Shown: positions 35,956-43,620 of the stretch, in pieces
How positions within the stretch are numbered: the stretch's first letter is position 1
Layout: each line of letters begins with the position of its first letter
Assembly: GCA_944325665.1 (NCBI GenBank)
Contig: CALVAY010000008.1
Span: 1 to 64,000 of the forward strand
Source of the DNA: Candidatus Gastranaerophilales bacterium
GTDB lineage: Bacteria; Cyanobacteriota; Vampirovibrionia; Gastranaerophilales; Gastranaerophilaceae
Direction of reading: 5' to 3'
Length of the DNA: 64,000 nt
The notes under the pieces: model-generated
Told to the model about the DNA's origin: nothing
Seen by the model: the letters and a program-made list of their open reading frames with translations, nothing else
Database searches by the model: none
Program-made: the position numbers and the translations under genes

Positions 35956-38322
35956 TTATATAAACAAATTAGAGTTTGCATTACTACTCTCGGCTATGTA
36001 TTTTGCAACCCCTGCTATTTCGACTCCGTCAAGGAGTTCTTCTTTTTTAATACCCATAACATCCATACTCATTTGACAAGCAATGAATTTAACCCCTTGT
36101 TTTTGTGCCTCGTCAATAAGCTCTTTTAGTGTTGAGATATTCTTGTTTTTCATAACCAATTTCATTAAAATTGAGCCGAGCCCGCCCATATTAAGCTTAG
36201 ATAGCGTTAGCTTATCCGCACCCTTTGGCATCATTAAGCCAAACATTTTATCAAGGAGGGATTTTTTAACATTAATATTATCTTTTCTTAAAATATTTAA
36301 CCCCCAGAAGGTGAAAAACAAGGTTACATCTTTGCCGCTTGCTTTTGCACCGTTTGCAATAATAAACGACGCAAGGGCTTTATCTAAATCGCTTGAAAAG
36401 ACAACAATAGTTTGTCCGTTTTTATCTTTACTTGCAATATTTTGTTCTTGCCCCTTTTTAATTGTTGCAACTATTTTTTTATCAACATTATCAAGGCTAA
36501 CAAGGGTGTTATTTGTGGAATTGCACCAAGCTTCAACGTCTGAATAAAAGCCTTTATCGGTCGAAATTATCTCTAAGACATCTCCGTCTTGAATTTGCTC
36601 AATATTTTGTGCCAATTTCATAATCGGCCCGGGGCAAGAAAGTCCGCATGCATCAACCTTTATGACATTGGCATTTGAATTTAGTGCAGCTTTAACCTTT
36701 GCTTTTTTCACAACTTTACTTTCTTTGTCTTTTTGAATTTCTTTATATAATTTCATGCCTGCCATTAGGGAATAAACGTTATTAAAGCCGTTTTGAATTA
36801 AAATTCTTGACGCAAGATAACTTGTATAGCCTGAATCACAAACTAAAATTACCTTTTTATCTCTTGGAACTTCACTTAATCTGCTCCTTAGCTGAGCAAG
36901 AGGAATATTAACCGCCCCTTGTATTGCAGATGTTTTATAGCTGTCAGGTATTCTAACATCAATAACATAAGAGTTTTCTATGTCCTCATAAAAAGCAGGC
37001 TTTACAAAACCCCTTAACACATTATCCGCACTCATACCAAGGACATTAACAGGGTCTTTAGCTGAAGAATAAGGTGGCGCATAGCATAATTCACTATCCA
37101 ATAACTCTTGCACGCTGCCTGAATTTCTCATAACGGAAGAAATTACATCAATTCTTTTTTCAACACCCTCTTGCCCAACTGCTTGTGCACCAAGGATTTT
37201 ACCTTCATTATCAAATAATAATTTAAAAAGAATTGAAGTTGCATCGGGGTAATATCCCGCATGTGAATTTCCAAAAGTTAACACTTTCCAGTAGGGAATA
37301 TTTTCCCTCTTTAAAAGCTTTTCATTGTACCCGACAGCAGCAACAGTGTAGTCAAAAACCTTTAATACCGATGTTCCTTGAGATTTTTTATAGACAGAAT
37401 TAACACCAAAAATATTATCCGCAATAATTCTTCCTTGCCTGTTTGCAGGCCCTGCAAGAGGAATTAGGGTGTCTTTATCGGATACAAAGCTTTTTATTTC
37501 AACGCTATCACCGCCCGCAAATATATCGGGGTCAGATGTTTGCATATTTTCATTTACTTTAATTCCGCGATTAACCTCAAGCCCTGATTTTTTGGCAAGT
37601 GTTGTTTCGGGAATTACCCCAATTGAAAGTATTGCAATGTCATAGGGGATTTTTTTGCCTGACGAGAGTTCAATTTCGTTATCCAAAAACGATTTAACGC
37701 CATCGGAGAGGATTAATTCAACTCCGTTTTGCCTCATTTCATTTTGAGCAAAACAAGCTATTTCATAATCAACCGGTGCTAAAATTTGGTCCGACAGCTC
37801 AACTAAAGTTGTGTCAATATTAAGGTGTGCAAGGTTTTCTGCCATCTCGACACCAATAAAACCGCCGCCTATTACAACTGCATTTCCTACATTATTTTTT
37901 GATATAAAATCTTTAATTTTATCTGCATCAGATAATGTTCTAACCGTAAAAATATTTTCCTTTTCAATACCTTCTATTGGTGGTTTAATCGGGTTTGCAC
38001 CTTGGGCTAAAACAAGTTTGTCGTAGTAAAATTTTTCATTTGAATTAGTTAAGACATACTTTTCTTCCCTGTTTATTTCAATAACCTCTGAATTAAGACG
38101 AACATTAATATTAAACATATTCCTAAAACGCTCGGGGCTTGAAACAAGGATTTTTTCTCTTTCGGATATTACATCCGAACAGTAGTAAGGCAAACCACAG
38201 TTTGCAATTGAAATTTCATCCGTTCTTTCTAAAATTGTTATTTCGCAATTTTCATCTAATCTTCTTAGTCTTGCGGCACAGCTTGCACCACACGCTCCGC
38301 CGCCTATTATAACAACTTTCAT
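35956..38322 (-). CDS. CoA-disulfide/persulfide reductase with rhodanese, TusA and DsrE domains
   Basis: 788 residues, four domains. 1-440: FAD/NAD disulfide reductase (GGGACGASCAARL; active Cys in SIANCGLPYYC, C42; second nucleotide site VVIGGGFIGVEMAENL). About 450-530: rhodanese with catalytic C495 (VCDSGYTSY). About 553-625: TusA (CGLSCPGP, C559 and C563). About 636-788: DsrE-like domain with C749. Together these suit transfer and reduction of persulphide sulphur coupled to NAD(P)H. It is divergent from an ArsR regulator; promoter TTGACC (38389-38394)/TAATAT (38366-38371), 17-base spacing. Confidence 0.9.
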   Translation of the reverse strand: MKVVIIGGGACGASCAARLRRLDENCEITILERTDEISIANCGLPYYCSDVISEREKILVSSPERFRNMFNINVRLNSEVIEINREEKYVLTNSNEKFYYDKLVLAQGANPIKPPIEGIEKENIFTVRTLSDADKIKDFISKNNVGNAVVIGGGFIGVEMAENLAHLNIDTTLVELSDQILAPVDYEIACFAQNEMRQNGVELILSDGVKSFLDNEIELSSGKKIPYDIAILSIGVIPETTLAKKSGLEVNRGIKVNENMQTSDPDIFAGGDSVEIKSFVSDKDTLIPLAGPANRQGRIIADNIFGVNSVYKKSQGTSVLKVFDYTVAAVGYNEKLLKRENIPYWKVLTFGNSHAGYYPDATSILFKLLFDNEGKILGAQAVGQEGVEKRIDVISSVMRNSGSVQELLDSELCYAPPYSSAKDPVNVLGMSADNVLRGFVKPAFYEDIENSYVIDVRIPDSYKTSAIQGAVNIPLAQLRSRLSEVPRDKKVILVCDSGYTSYLASRILIQNGFNNVYSLMAGMKLYKEIQKDKESKVVKKAKVKAALNSNANVIKVDACGLSCPGPIMKLAQNIEQIQDGDVLEIISTDKGFYSDVEAWCNSTNNTLVSLDNVDKKIVATIKKGQEQNIASKDKNGQTIVVFSSDLDKALASFIIANGAKASGKDVTLFFTFWGLNILRKDNINVKKSLLDKMFGLMMPKGADKLTLSKLNMGGLGSILMKLVMKNKNISTLKELIDEAQKQGVKFIACQMSMDVMGIKKEELLDGVEIAGVAKYIAESSNANSNLFI

Positions 38323-38343
38323 TTAATCCTCACTTGTTTATCT

Positions 38344-38356
38344 ATATTCGCATATT
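38344..38356. promoter_or_regulatory. ArsR-type operator box 1
   Basis: ATATTCGCATATT, just downstream of the -10 of the persulfide-reductase promoter (about +3 to +15). Identical to box 2 at 38410-38422. Confidence 0.6.
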
Positions 38357-38403
38357 AATATATTCATATTATCAAACTTATTAGCCGAGGTCAATATATT
38401 AAT

Positions 38404-38432
38404 TTGACAATATTCGCATATTGTAATATTCT
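38404..38432 (+). promoter_or_regulatory. arsR promoter with operator box 2 in the spacer
   Basis: TTGACA (38404-38409), 17-base spacer, TATTCT (38427-38432). The identical 13-base box ATATTCGCATATT fills 38410-38422 of the spacer. The ATG at 38439 is where transcription should begin. Confidence 0.65.
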
Positions 38433-38438
38433 CATAAT

Positions 38439-38714
38439 ATGAAAAGTCAAAATATTGATATAGAACAATACACGGCTATTTTTAAAGCATTGGCACACCC
38501 CACACGTCTTACTATTGCATACAATTTAATGCTAAAACCCGAATGCAATGTAAGTAGAATGTGCGAATGCCTGAATATACCTCAGCCGACAGTTTCGCAA
38601 CACTTATCCATTTTAAAAAATGCCGACGTAATAACAGGCTCAAGACACGGTAATCAAATATGCTATAAGATTGAAAACCCTAATGTTATAGCTATTTTGA
38701 AACAACTATCTTAG
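38439..38714 (+). CDS. ArsR-family repressor, probably sulphur-responsive
   Basis: 91-residue winged helix: FKALAHPTRLTIAYNLM, then recognition helix QPTVSQHLSILKNADVI. Cysteines cluster at CNVSRMCEC (about 33-41), with one more in NQICYKI. Divergent from the rhodanese/TusA/DsrE reductase with matching operator boxes, so a BigR/SqrR-like persulphide sensor is a reasonable inference; arsenic or metal sensing is the alternative. No Shine-Dalgarno; apparently leaderless. Confidence 0.82.
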   Translation: MKSQNIDIEQYTAIFKALAHPTRLTIAYNLMLKPECNVSRMCECLNIPQPTVSQHLSILKNADVITGSRHGNQICYKIENPNVIAILKQLS

Positions 38715-38816
38715 TGTCATCATTTCAGGCGCAACTCTACCAAATATTTTCCTTAACTAGCAAAGAACTATCTTTAGAATTTTTAAGACAACAACACTGT
38801 TTAAGGATTAATAAAT

Positions 38817-39587
38817 ATGAGAGTAGAGAGAATTTCAACACCAAGAATTAATAACTATAAAAGCAGCGGCAATTATAAATACAATCAAGCAATGCAATTT
38901 GATTCGGTTTCGTTTGGAAAAAAAGATGACGAGACAAAGAAGCCAAGCTTCAGAGAAAAAGTTTTAGCATTCTTCAACAAAAGTGAACCGCTAAGTCCCG
39001 AGGAAGAAAGAAGCGAAGAAATACAAGATGTTATTTCATCCCTAAAAAAACAAACCGGTTTTTTAAGAAAAGATGCTAAATATTATCACAGTTATTTAGA
39101 TTTATTATACAAAACAGGTAGGGCGGATAACTTTAACATGCTCCTTATGGGAGAAACAAAAAGAGTTCTTTTTGGCGAAATATCGCCACAGAGCAATTTG
39201 CCTAAAACCGTTACTGTTGTTGACATGAAAGAGGGTATGCAAATAGACAAAACTTTTAGTGCACCAAACGGGTTTAATTCACCTTTTGTAGTAAAGTACA
39301 ATTTTGATGAAAATACTGAAATTGAACTTAACATATTGGGTATTATGCCATTGTCAATTGTTGAGAAAGACACGGATACAAAAGAGAAAAGAATGCTAAT
39401 GCCTACAAAAAACGGCTTCTATTTTGTAACATCTATATACGATGAGGATAACGACTCGGAAGAAAAAATTCTCGAAATAAACTATGACCCGACAGATTGG
39501 AGCAACAGTTTTTATATGTCAAGAAATGACGAAGGAGAAGAGGAAGTATATAGGTATAATCCAAAGAGCAAGATGTGGAGTGTATAA
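38817..39587 (+). CDS. lineage-type hypothetical protein with N-terminal FG motif
   Basis: 256 residues, starting MRVERISTPRINNYKSS. An N-terminal segment QFDSVSFGKKDDE precedes a charged helix (SFREKVLAFFNKSE) and a mixed, acidic C-terminal part. The short aromatic-Gly motif near the N terminus also occurs in the protein at 43246. No signal peptide, no membrane helix, no family recognised. AAGGATT precedes the ATG. Confidence 0.6.
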   Translation: MRVERISTPRINNYKSSGNYKYNQAMQFDSVSFGKKDDETKKPSFREKVLAFFNKSEPLSPEEERSEEIQDVISSLKKQTGFLRKDAKYYHSYLDLLYKTGRADNFNMLLMGETKRVLFGEISPQSNLPKTVTVVDMKEGMQIDKTFSAPNGFNSPFVVKYNFDENTEIELNILGIMPLSIVEKDTDTKEKRMLMPTKNGFYFVTSIYDEDNDSEEKILEINYDPTDWSNSFYMSRNDEGEEEVYRYNPKSKMWSV

Positions 39588-39591
39588 TTAA

Positions 39592-40443
39592 CTAATCATC
39601 ATTTCCTTCATACCATTCTACATTTCTTGTAGCATACATAATTGCAGCAACAATAACAAATAAGATAAAGCTTCCTATTAAAAGAGAAAAATCTTGAATT
39701 ACAAGCAATGTGTACAAGAAAGTGTACAATAAAAGAATGGCGGAAGTTATAAGAAGAGTAAATTTAGGGTTTTGCTTCTTAGTCAGTACAAAATAAGTGT
39801 AAGTGCATATCAAGCCTACGGTAAATAATACCGAAATAAGATAAGCCCACACAAATGGTATAAATTCAGAAATTGACGTTAACAGCAGATAAAATATTAA
39901 CAAAGCCCCACCCATCAGCATATATTGTATAGGGTGTATAGGCGTGTTTTTCTTTTGGGTAATTTCAAAAACATAATATGCAACAAAGGTTAAAAGCAAG
40001 AATAGAAATGCATATTTAACTGACCTTAGAGACATTCTGTAATTGTCAACAGGTGTCAATAGGGATACTGACGCCTTGTTTGTAACTACTCCATCGGATT
40101 TAACTGTTGCAATTTTTGGAACAGACCAATATGCGCTAAAATCTTTGCTTGTAACAGTGCGTTCTTGCGGCAAATAATCACCTTCAAAGCCAGGGTCTTT
40201 CCAGTTGCCGCTTATTGATATTTTACTTGTTGTACCGGAAGGCTCAACAGATAAGGTATTTATACCTCTTAGCGTATATTCAATTTCAAAAGGAATTTTA
40301 TCCGAATTTAGTGTTAAATATCTAATACAAATGTTGTCATCAGTAACTTTTAATTCGTCATTTGCCAATTTGAATTTTGGGGCTTCGACAAACCCTTTTG
40401 AATCAGAAACATCAAAAAATAATTCAGATTTAATATTAATAAC
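39592..40443 (-). pseudogene. creD: creD remnant lacking its N-terminal part
   Basis: The reading frame carries the second part of CreD: VSDSKGF, SGNWKDPGFEGDYLPQERTV, TPVDNYRMSLRSVKYAFLFL, IHPIQYMLMGGALLIFYLLL and the closing TRNVEWYEG, with about five membrane helices. CreD proteins are near 450 residues and start with a membrane helix. Here the homologous frame opens directly after a stop codon (40444-40446) with no ATG or GTG, and the first usable codon is a TTG at 40368 without Shine-Dalgarno. About 150 N-terminal residues are missing. Either a decayed gene or a rearranged fragment. Confidence 0.7.
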
Positions 40444-40470
40444 TTATTTATTTAAAAAAGGCAAGATATT

Positions 40471-40752
40471 TTAATTATTTTCAACAACATCAATGCATCT
40501 TATAAATTCGCTCACGCAATGGGTTTTAAGTGAATAGTAAACATTAAGCCCTACTTTTTTATCCTGAATTAAGCCCGCTTCTTTTAATTTAATCAAACTT
40601 TTTGAAATATGAGGCTGCTCATAATTTAATTTTTCAACAATTTCACAAACACACTTTTCGCCGTCAGCTAAAAAATCAATTATCTCGAGCCTTACAGGGT
40701 TAGATAAAGCTTTAAACAGTTTGGCTTTTTTATTATAAATTTCACTCTTCAC
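40471..40752 (-). CDS. ArsR-family metal/metalloid repressor
   Basis: 93-residue winged helix: LFKALSNPVRLEIIDFL, the metal-binding CVCEIVEKL motif near 34-36, and YEQPHISKSLIKLKEAGL as the recognition region. The ECVCD-like box is typical of As(III)/metal-sensing ArsR/SmtB members. GTG start with GAGG six bases upstream. Divergent from a permease fragment with an ideal operator between. Confidence 0.9.
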   Translation of the reverse strand: MKSEIYNKKAKLFKALSNPVRLEIIDFLADGEKCVCEIVEKLNYEQPHISKSLIKLKEAGLIQDKKVGLNVYYSLKTHCVSEFIRCIDVVENN

Positions 40753-40767
40753 GACTTACCTCATAAA

Positions 40768-40796
40768 TTGACAATATTCCAAAAGTGGAATATAAT
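40768..40796 (+). promoter_or_regulatory. consensus promoter with ArsR operator in the spacer
   Basis: Perfect TTGACA (40768-40773) and TATAAT (40791-40796), 17-base spacing. A perfect inverted repeat ATATTCC-N6-GGAATAT (40774-40793) fills the spacer. Repressor binding here would block the permease gene fully. Confidence 0.85.
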
Positions 40797-40815
40797 GTTT
40801 TTATATATTCCGATT

Positions 40816-41223
40816 ATGGCATATATTATATTATTGTCAACGGGAGCGAACTATGTTTTTAAAATTTGGCTGTTTGTTCTGTTGGGAGTAGGAGTAGGAG
40901 CATTTTTGCACGGATATGTACCACAAGAATTTTTTATAAAATATATGTCAAATGATAATTTCTTCGCTGTGCCATTAACAGTAATAGCCGGTATTCCGCT
41001 TTATGCCGATGCAACAACTATTATTCCTATTGCACAAGTTTTAATTCAAAAAGGCGCTGCTATTGGCACAGTTTTAGTATTTATGATGGCAACAGTTGGC
41101 TTATCGTTACCTGAAATGATTATTTTATCAAGGGTTATGAAAAAAGAGTTGATAATCAGGTATGTAATCTTTATGTTTATAACATTTACTATTGTCGGAT
41201 ATTTTTACAACTTTATTTTATAA
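40816..41223 (+). CDS. half-length ArsP/UPF0718-type permease
   Basis: 135 residues, four membrane helices. It corresponds to one half of the PF03773-type permease family (HGYVPQEFF, AVPLTVIAGIPLYADATTIIPIAQVLIQKGAAIGT, SLPEMIILSRVMKK), whose full members have about 300 residues and export methylarsenicals or other substrates. The longest frame starts at 40768 but there it overlaps the promoter, so ATG 40816 is chosen; no Shine-Dalgarno. Half-size members could dimerise; truncation is the other reading. Confidence 0.7.
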   Translation: MAYIILLSTGANYVFKIWLFVLLGVGVGAFLHGYVPQEFFIKYMSNDNFFAVPLTVIAGIPLYADATTIIPIAQVLIQKGAAIGTVLVFMMATVGLSLPEMIILSRVMKKELIIRYVIFMFITFTIVGYFYNFIL

Positions 41224-41336
41224 AATCAGAATATCATACTCGATACTTACAACTCTTTGTTGTCAGTCTTGACTAATTATTAAATTGCCTGCAAAATTAA
41301 TTCTCCCGCTGAATTACTCGCGAAGGAAAATTTAAA

Positions 41337-42296
41337 TTAATTTTTTAATAAAATAAAACGACTGCCCATATCAGCTGTTTCATCAGGGTATATTTTTTGG
41401 TCTTCCATGTAACTTATAGGAGTTTTTTTTGTATATACAAAAGTCTTTCCTATCTGCTCAGTACCATCACTCAAGGTTTTGCAACCTTCTCTATACATAA
41501 ATGTATCAGGATACACAAAGAGTGGGTCCTGGACAGTAATTCTTCGCGCTACTTCACGTAAGCCATCCGCAGTTTCATTTATACCTTCTTCCACTTGAAT
41601 TAAAGAACCATCTACAAAGATTGACTTTCTTATAATTTTGCCATCTTCGCCAAATTCTTCCATAATTTTTTGTGCACCGTTACCTGTAATTTTTCTTAAA
41701 AACGTTCCGTCAGGCTTTACTTCTTCACCTCTATTGAACAATTCCGTAACTTCATCAGATATCTTTTGCACTTTTTCTGACAGGTTATCATAGTGTTTTG
41801 CAATCATATCTTCAACATATTCTCGAAATACCTTGGTTGCTTGTTCTATATCATCAAGTTCTTTTTGACTTATTTCTACAGCTTCAAAAACAACAGGTGT
41901 TTGTTCTTGGCTAATTAACATTTTAATTTTATCAATTTGTTTTGGGTTAAGCTCTGCACCCACACTGGTTGCCTGCTTTTGCATTTCACCTGCAATCTCG
42001 TCAGCAATATCGTCTGTCTGCCTTTGCACATGTTGCGTTGTTTCACTAAATACTTCCTGCAATGCACTAGGCTTCCATTTTTTTATGGCAACTGCGGCAC
42101 CGACGCCAACAAGTGCGAGAGCACCAAGTACACCCATTATTGTCGCAGGTTTTTTACTGCTTTTATGGGGCAATATTTCCTGTGGAGCATTATCTTGCGC
42201 AGCTTGCGGATTTATTGTAGCATTTTTTACCTCGGTACTTGTTGCATCAAAACTTGTTTTAAAAATGCTAAATGGATTTGGTTGACCTACGATCAT
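41337..42296 (-). CDS. single-pass membrane protein, unknown
   Basis: 319 residues. N-terminal soluble stretch (MIVGQPNPFSIFKTSF), one membrane helix at about 52-70 (TIMGVLGALALVGVGAAVAI) followed by KKWKP, then a long helical, Gln/Glu-rich region (90-200) and a beta-rich end. No family recognised. ATG is preceded by AGGAG. A shared promoter-like element lies about 59 bases upstream. Confidence 0.6.
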   Translation of the reverse strand: MIVGQPNPFSIFKTSFDATSTEVKNATINPQAAQDNAPQEILPHKSSKKPATIMGVLGALALVGVGAAVAIKKWKPSALQEVFSETTQHVQRQTDDIADEIAGEMQKQATSVGAELNPKQIDKIKMLISQEQTPVVFEAVEISQKELDDIEQATKVFREYVEDMIAKHYDNLSEKVQKISDEVTELFNRGEEVKPDGTFLRKITGNGAQKIMEEFGEDGKIIRKSIFVDGSLIQVEEGINETADGLREVARRITVQDPLFVYPDTFMYREGCKTLSDGTEQIGKTFVYTKKTPISYMEDQKIYPDETADMGSRFILLKN

Positions 42297-42322
42297 AAAT
42301 ACTCCTGTAACTTAACATATAT

Positions 42323-42355
42323 TATTACTAAAACATATAAAAAAATAAAATTGCC
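42323..42355 (-). promoter_or_regulatory. shared promoter-like element, copy E
   Basis: GGCAATTTTATTTTTTT followed by ATATGTTTTAGTAATA on the minus strand, 59 bases before the start of the membrane protein gene. Confidence 0.5.
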
Positions 42356-42625
42356 AGCTTATTATAACAAAAAACAACTTTCAGTGGGGCTTTAGGGTAG
42401 CATTTTGGCTTTCAGTCAAAATGCTTAATTTTGAATCTGACTATAAAATTTATTGTGCATATGAAAAACCAAACAGTTTTTGTTAAACTTAACGACTTTT
42501 GAAACTAGTAAAAATCCATTTTAGCAAGTTTTGATTTTCTACAATCAACCAACTTTCAACCGCCGAAAGTTAGAATGCTTTGGTTTTTACTCTCAAATGA
42601 CAAAAGTACTTCCTGGCAAACAGGC
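42356..42625. other. non-coding stretch with small hairpins
   Basis: No convincing gene on either strand. Two simple inverted repeats are present: AGCATTTTG/CAAAATGCT (42399-42407, 42417-42425) and AACTTTC/GAAAGTT (42551-42557, 42565-42571). Neither has a strong T tract, so they are not clear terminators. Confidence 0.4.
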
Positions 42626-42742
42626 TTAAAAAAATATAGCAATCAAGTCCTCGCATTTATCAATAATAATATCGTTTGCATATACATTTGGGGTATAGAT
42701 TAAAAACAGACATAACAATACAATCCGTTTAATTAATTTCAT
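42626..42742 (-). CDS. possible 38-residue secreted peptide or gene remnant
   Basis: MKLIKRIVLLCLFLIYTPNV then YANDIII; a signal peptide ending near VYA would leave a 16-residue acidic tail ending in IAIFF. AAAGGTGG precedes the ATG. A frameshift at the run of seven T near the stop would extend the frame, so this may be a broken longer gene. It lies downstream of the tRNA-Phe gene and its relic. Confidence 0.35.
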   Translation of the reverse strand: MKLIKRIVLLCLFLIYTPNVYANDIIIDKCEDLIAIFF

Positions 42743-42783
42743 TTTGCCACCTTTCGCATCGCAACAATATTTTAATACAAAAA

Positions 42784-42836
42784 TGCCACGTCTGAGGAAT
42801 CGACTGCACGGGACGCAAGGACTGTGCAAGTCCCTT
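42784..42836 (-). pseudogene. tRNA-Phe 3'-half relic
   Basis: On the plus strand TGCCACGTCTGAGGAATCGA then ...AGTCCCTTG parallels the intact gene's TGCCGCGTCTCGGAATCGA ... AGTCCCTTG in the same order and orientation, covering acceptor 3' side, T arm and anticodon stem. Pairing is degraded, and no 5' half is found nearby. Confidence 0.5.
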
Positions 42837-42873
42837 GTGGACAAAATTTGTCCGTCGTAATAAACAAAAAATT

Positions 42874-42946
42874 TGCCGCGTCTCGGAATCGAACCAAGGA
42901 CACAGGGATTTTCAGTCCCTTGCTCTACCAACTGAGCTAACGCGGC
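42874..42946 (-). tRNA. tRNA-Phe (anticodon GAA)
   Basis: Minus-strand 73-base gene beginning GCCGCGTTAGCTCAGTTGG. Acceptor stem GCCGCGT/ACGCGGC is complete; anticodon loop CTGAAAA gives GAA; T loop GGTTCGATTCC is standard. CCA is not encoded. Confidence 0.96.
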
Positions 42947-43145
42947 AAAAGTATTACATATTTAATTTTCAATTTCCTCATTAGCTCAGTTGGTGAATCT
43001 ACTTATATTCTTGTTTCGTTTCACTCAACAAGGGCTAACGCGGCAAAAATATTACATATTTAATTTTCAATTTCCTTATTAGCTCAGTTGGTGAATTTAC
43101 TTATATTCTTGTTTCGTTTCACTCAACAAGGGCTAACGCGGCAAA
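42936..43145. repeat. 98-base tandem repeats built from tRNA-Phe fragments
   Basis: Two units (42936-43033 and 43034-43131) plus the first 14 bases of a third. On the minus strand each extra unit begins with the tRNA's first 11 bases (GCCGCGTTAGC) and then departs into unrelated sequence with a CTTGTT/AACAAG hairpin. Each unit also carries ACCAACTGAGCTAA, a 14-base antisense copy of the tRNA D-arm (plus strand TTAGCTCAGTTGGT at 42981-42994 and 43079-43092). Units differ at very few positions. Confidence 0.9.
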
Positions 43146-43245
43146 GCCGATAGAATTATAATACCAGCTCAAGCTCACAAGTCAACAAAATATTTTATTT
43201 ACGTGTTTTACTACAATACAAACATTTTTACATAAGGGAGGTAAT
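43146..43245. other. short intergenic stretch
   Basis: Upstream region of the 43246 gene. GTCAAC at 43181-43186 faintly recalls the shared element, but the rest does not match. GGGAGG precedes the next ATG. Confidence 0.3.
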
Positions 43246-43620
43246 ATGAAAATAAACAGTGTTTCAAATGTCAACTTTGGGTCAAACGTAAAATTTACTG
43301 AGGACTTCAAAAAAACACCCGAAGAAAAACTCGGCAGGATTAATTCCTCAATTATAAAAAGTGCCCTTGAAGAGCTTGAAGAAAATGGCAAAGATGACAC
43401 AGTCAAAGTCTTTATAACAGACGGCTGGGAAGATTATATGTTGGCAATGAAAGTCGAAAAGGAAATTAACGGACAAAAATACGAAGGAACAGCTAAAATG
43501 TCCCTATTTTATAAAAATTTAAGCACAAAAGATGTACACAAAATATACGATGAAGCAGCCCAAAAAGCCGAAAGTATGAAAACTCCTGCCAAAGAAAGTA
43601 TTTTTAGCAAATATATGTAA
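43246..43620 (+). CDS. small protein with N-terminal FG motif, unknown
   Basis: 124 residues beginning MKINSVSNVNFGSNVKF. Then a charged helical stretch (EEKLGRINSSIIKSALEELE), a short beta segment (KVFITDGWEDYMLAMKVEKE) and a helical tail. No signal peptide or membrane helix. The opening resembles that of the protein at 38817 in having an aromatic-Gly motif close to the N terminus, typical of small proteins I associate with gut Melainabacteria. GGGAGG Shine-Dalgarno. Function unknown. Confidence 0.65.
   Translation: MKINSVSNVNFGSNVKFTEDFKKTPEEKLGRINSSIIKSALEELEENGKDDTVKVFITDGWEDYMLAMKVEKEINGQKYEGTAKMSLFYKNLSTKDVHKIYDEAAQKAESMKTPAKESIFSKYM

Noticed and set aside
40768-40815. N-terminal extension of the half permease from TTG 40768
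   Set aside because: These codons are the -35 box, operator and -10 box of its own promoter.
42626-42931. 101-residue frame reading through the tRNA relic
   Set aside because: Its first 60 codons are tRNA and tRNA-relic sequence; only the inner 38-residue frame has a Shine-Dalgarno and a plausible protein.
42936-43145. CRISPR array or second and third tRNA genes
   Set aside because: The period (98 bases) has no spacer variation, and only the first 11 bases of a tRNA are present in each unit; no complete cloverleaf can be drawn.
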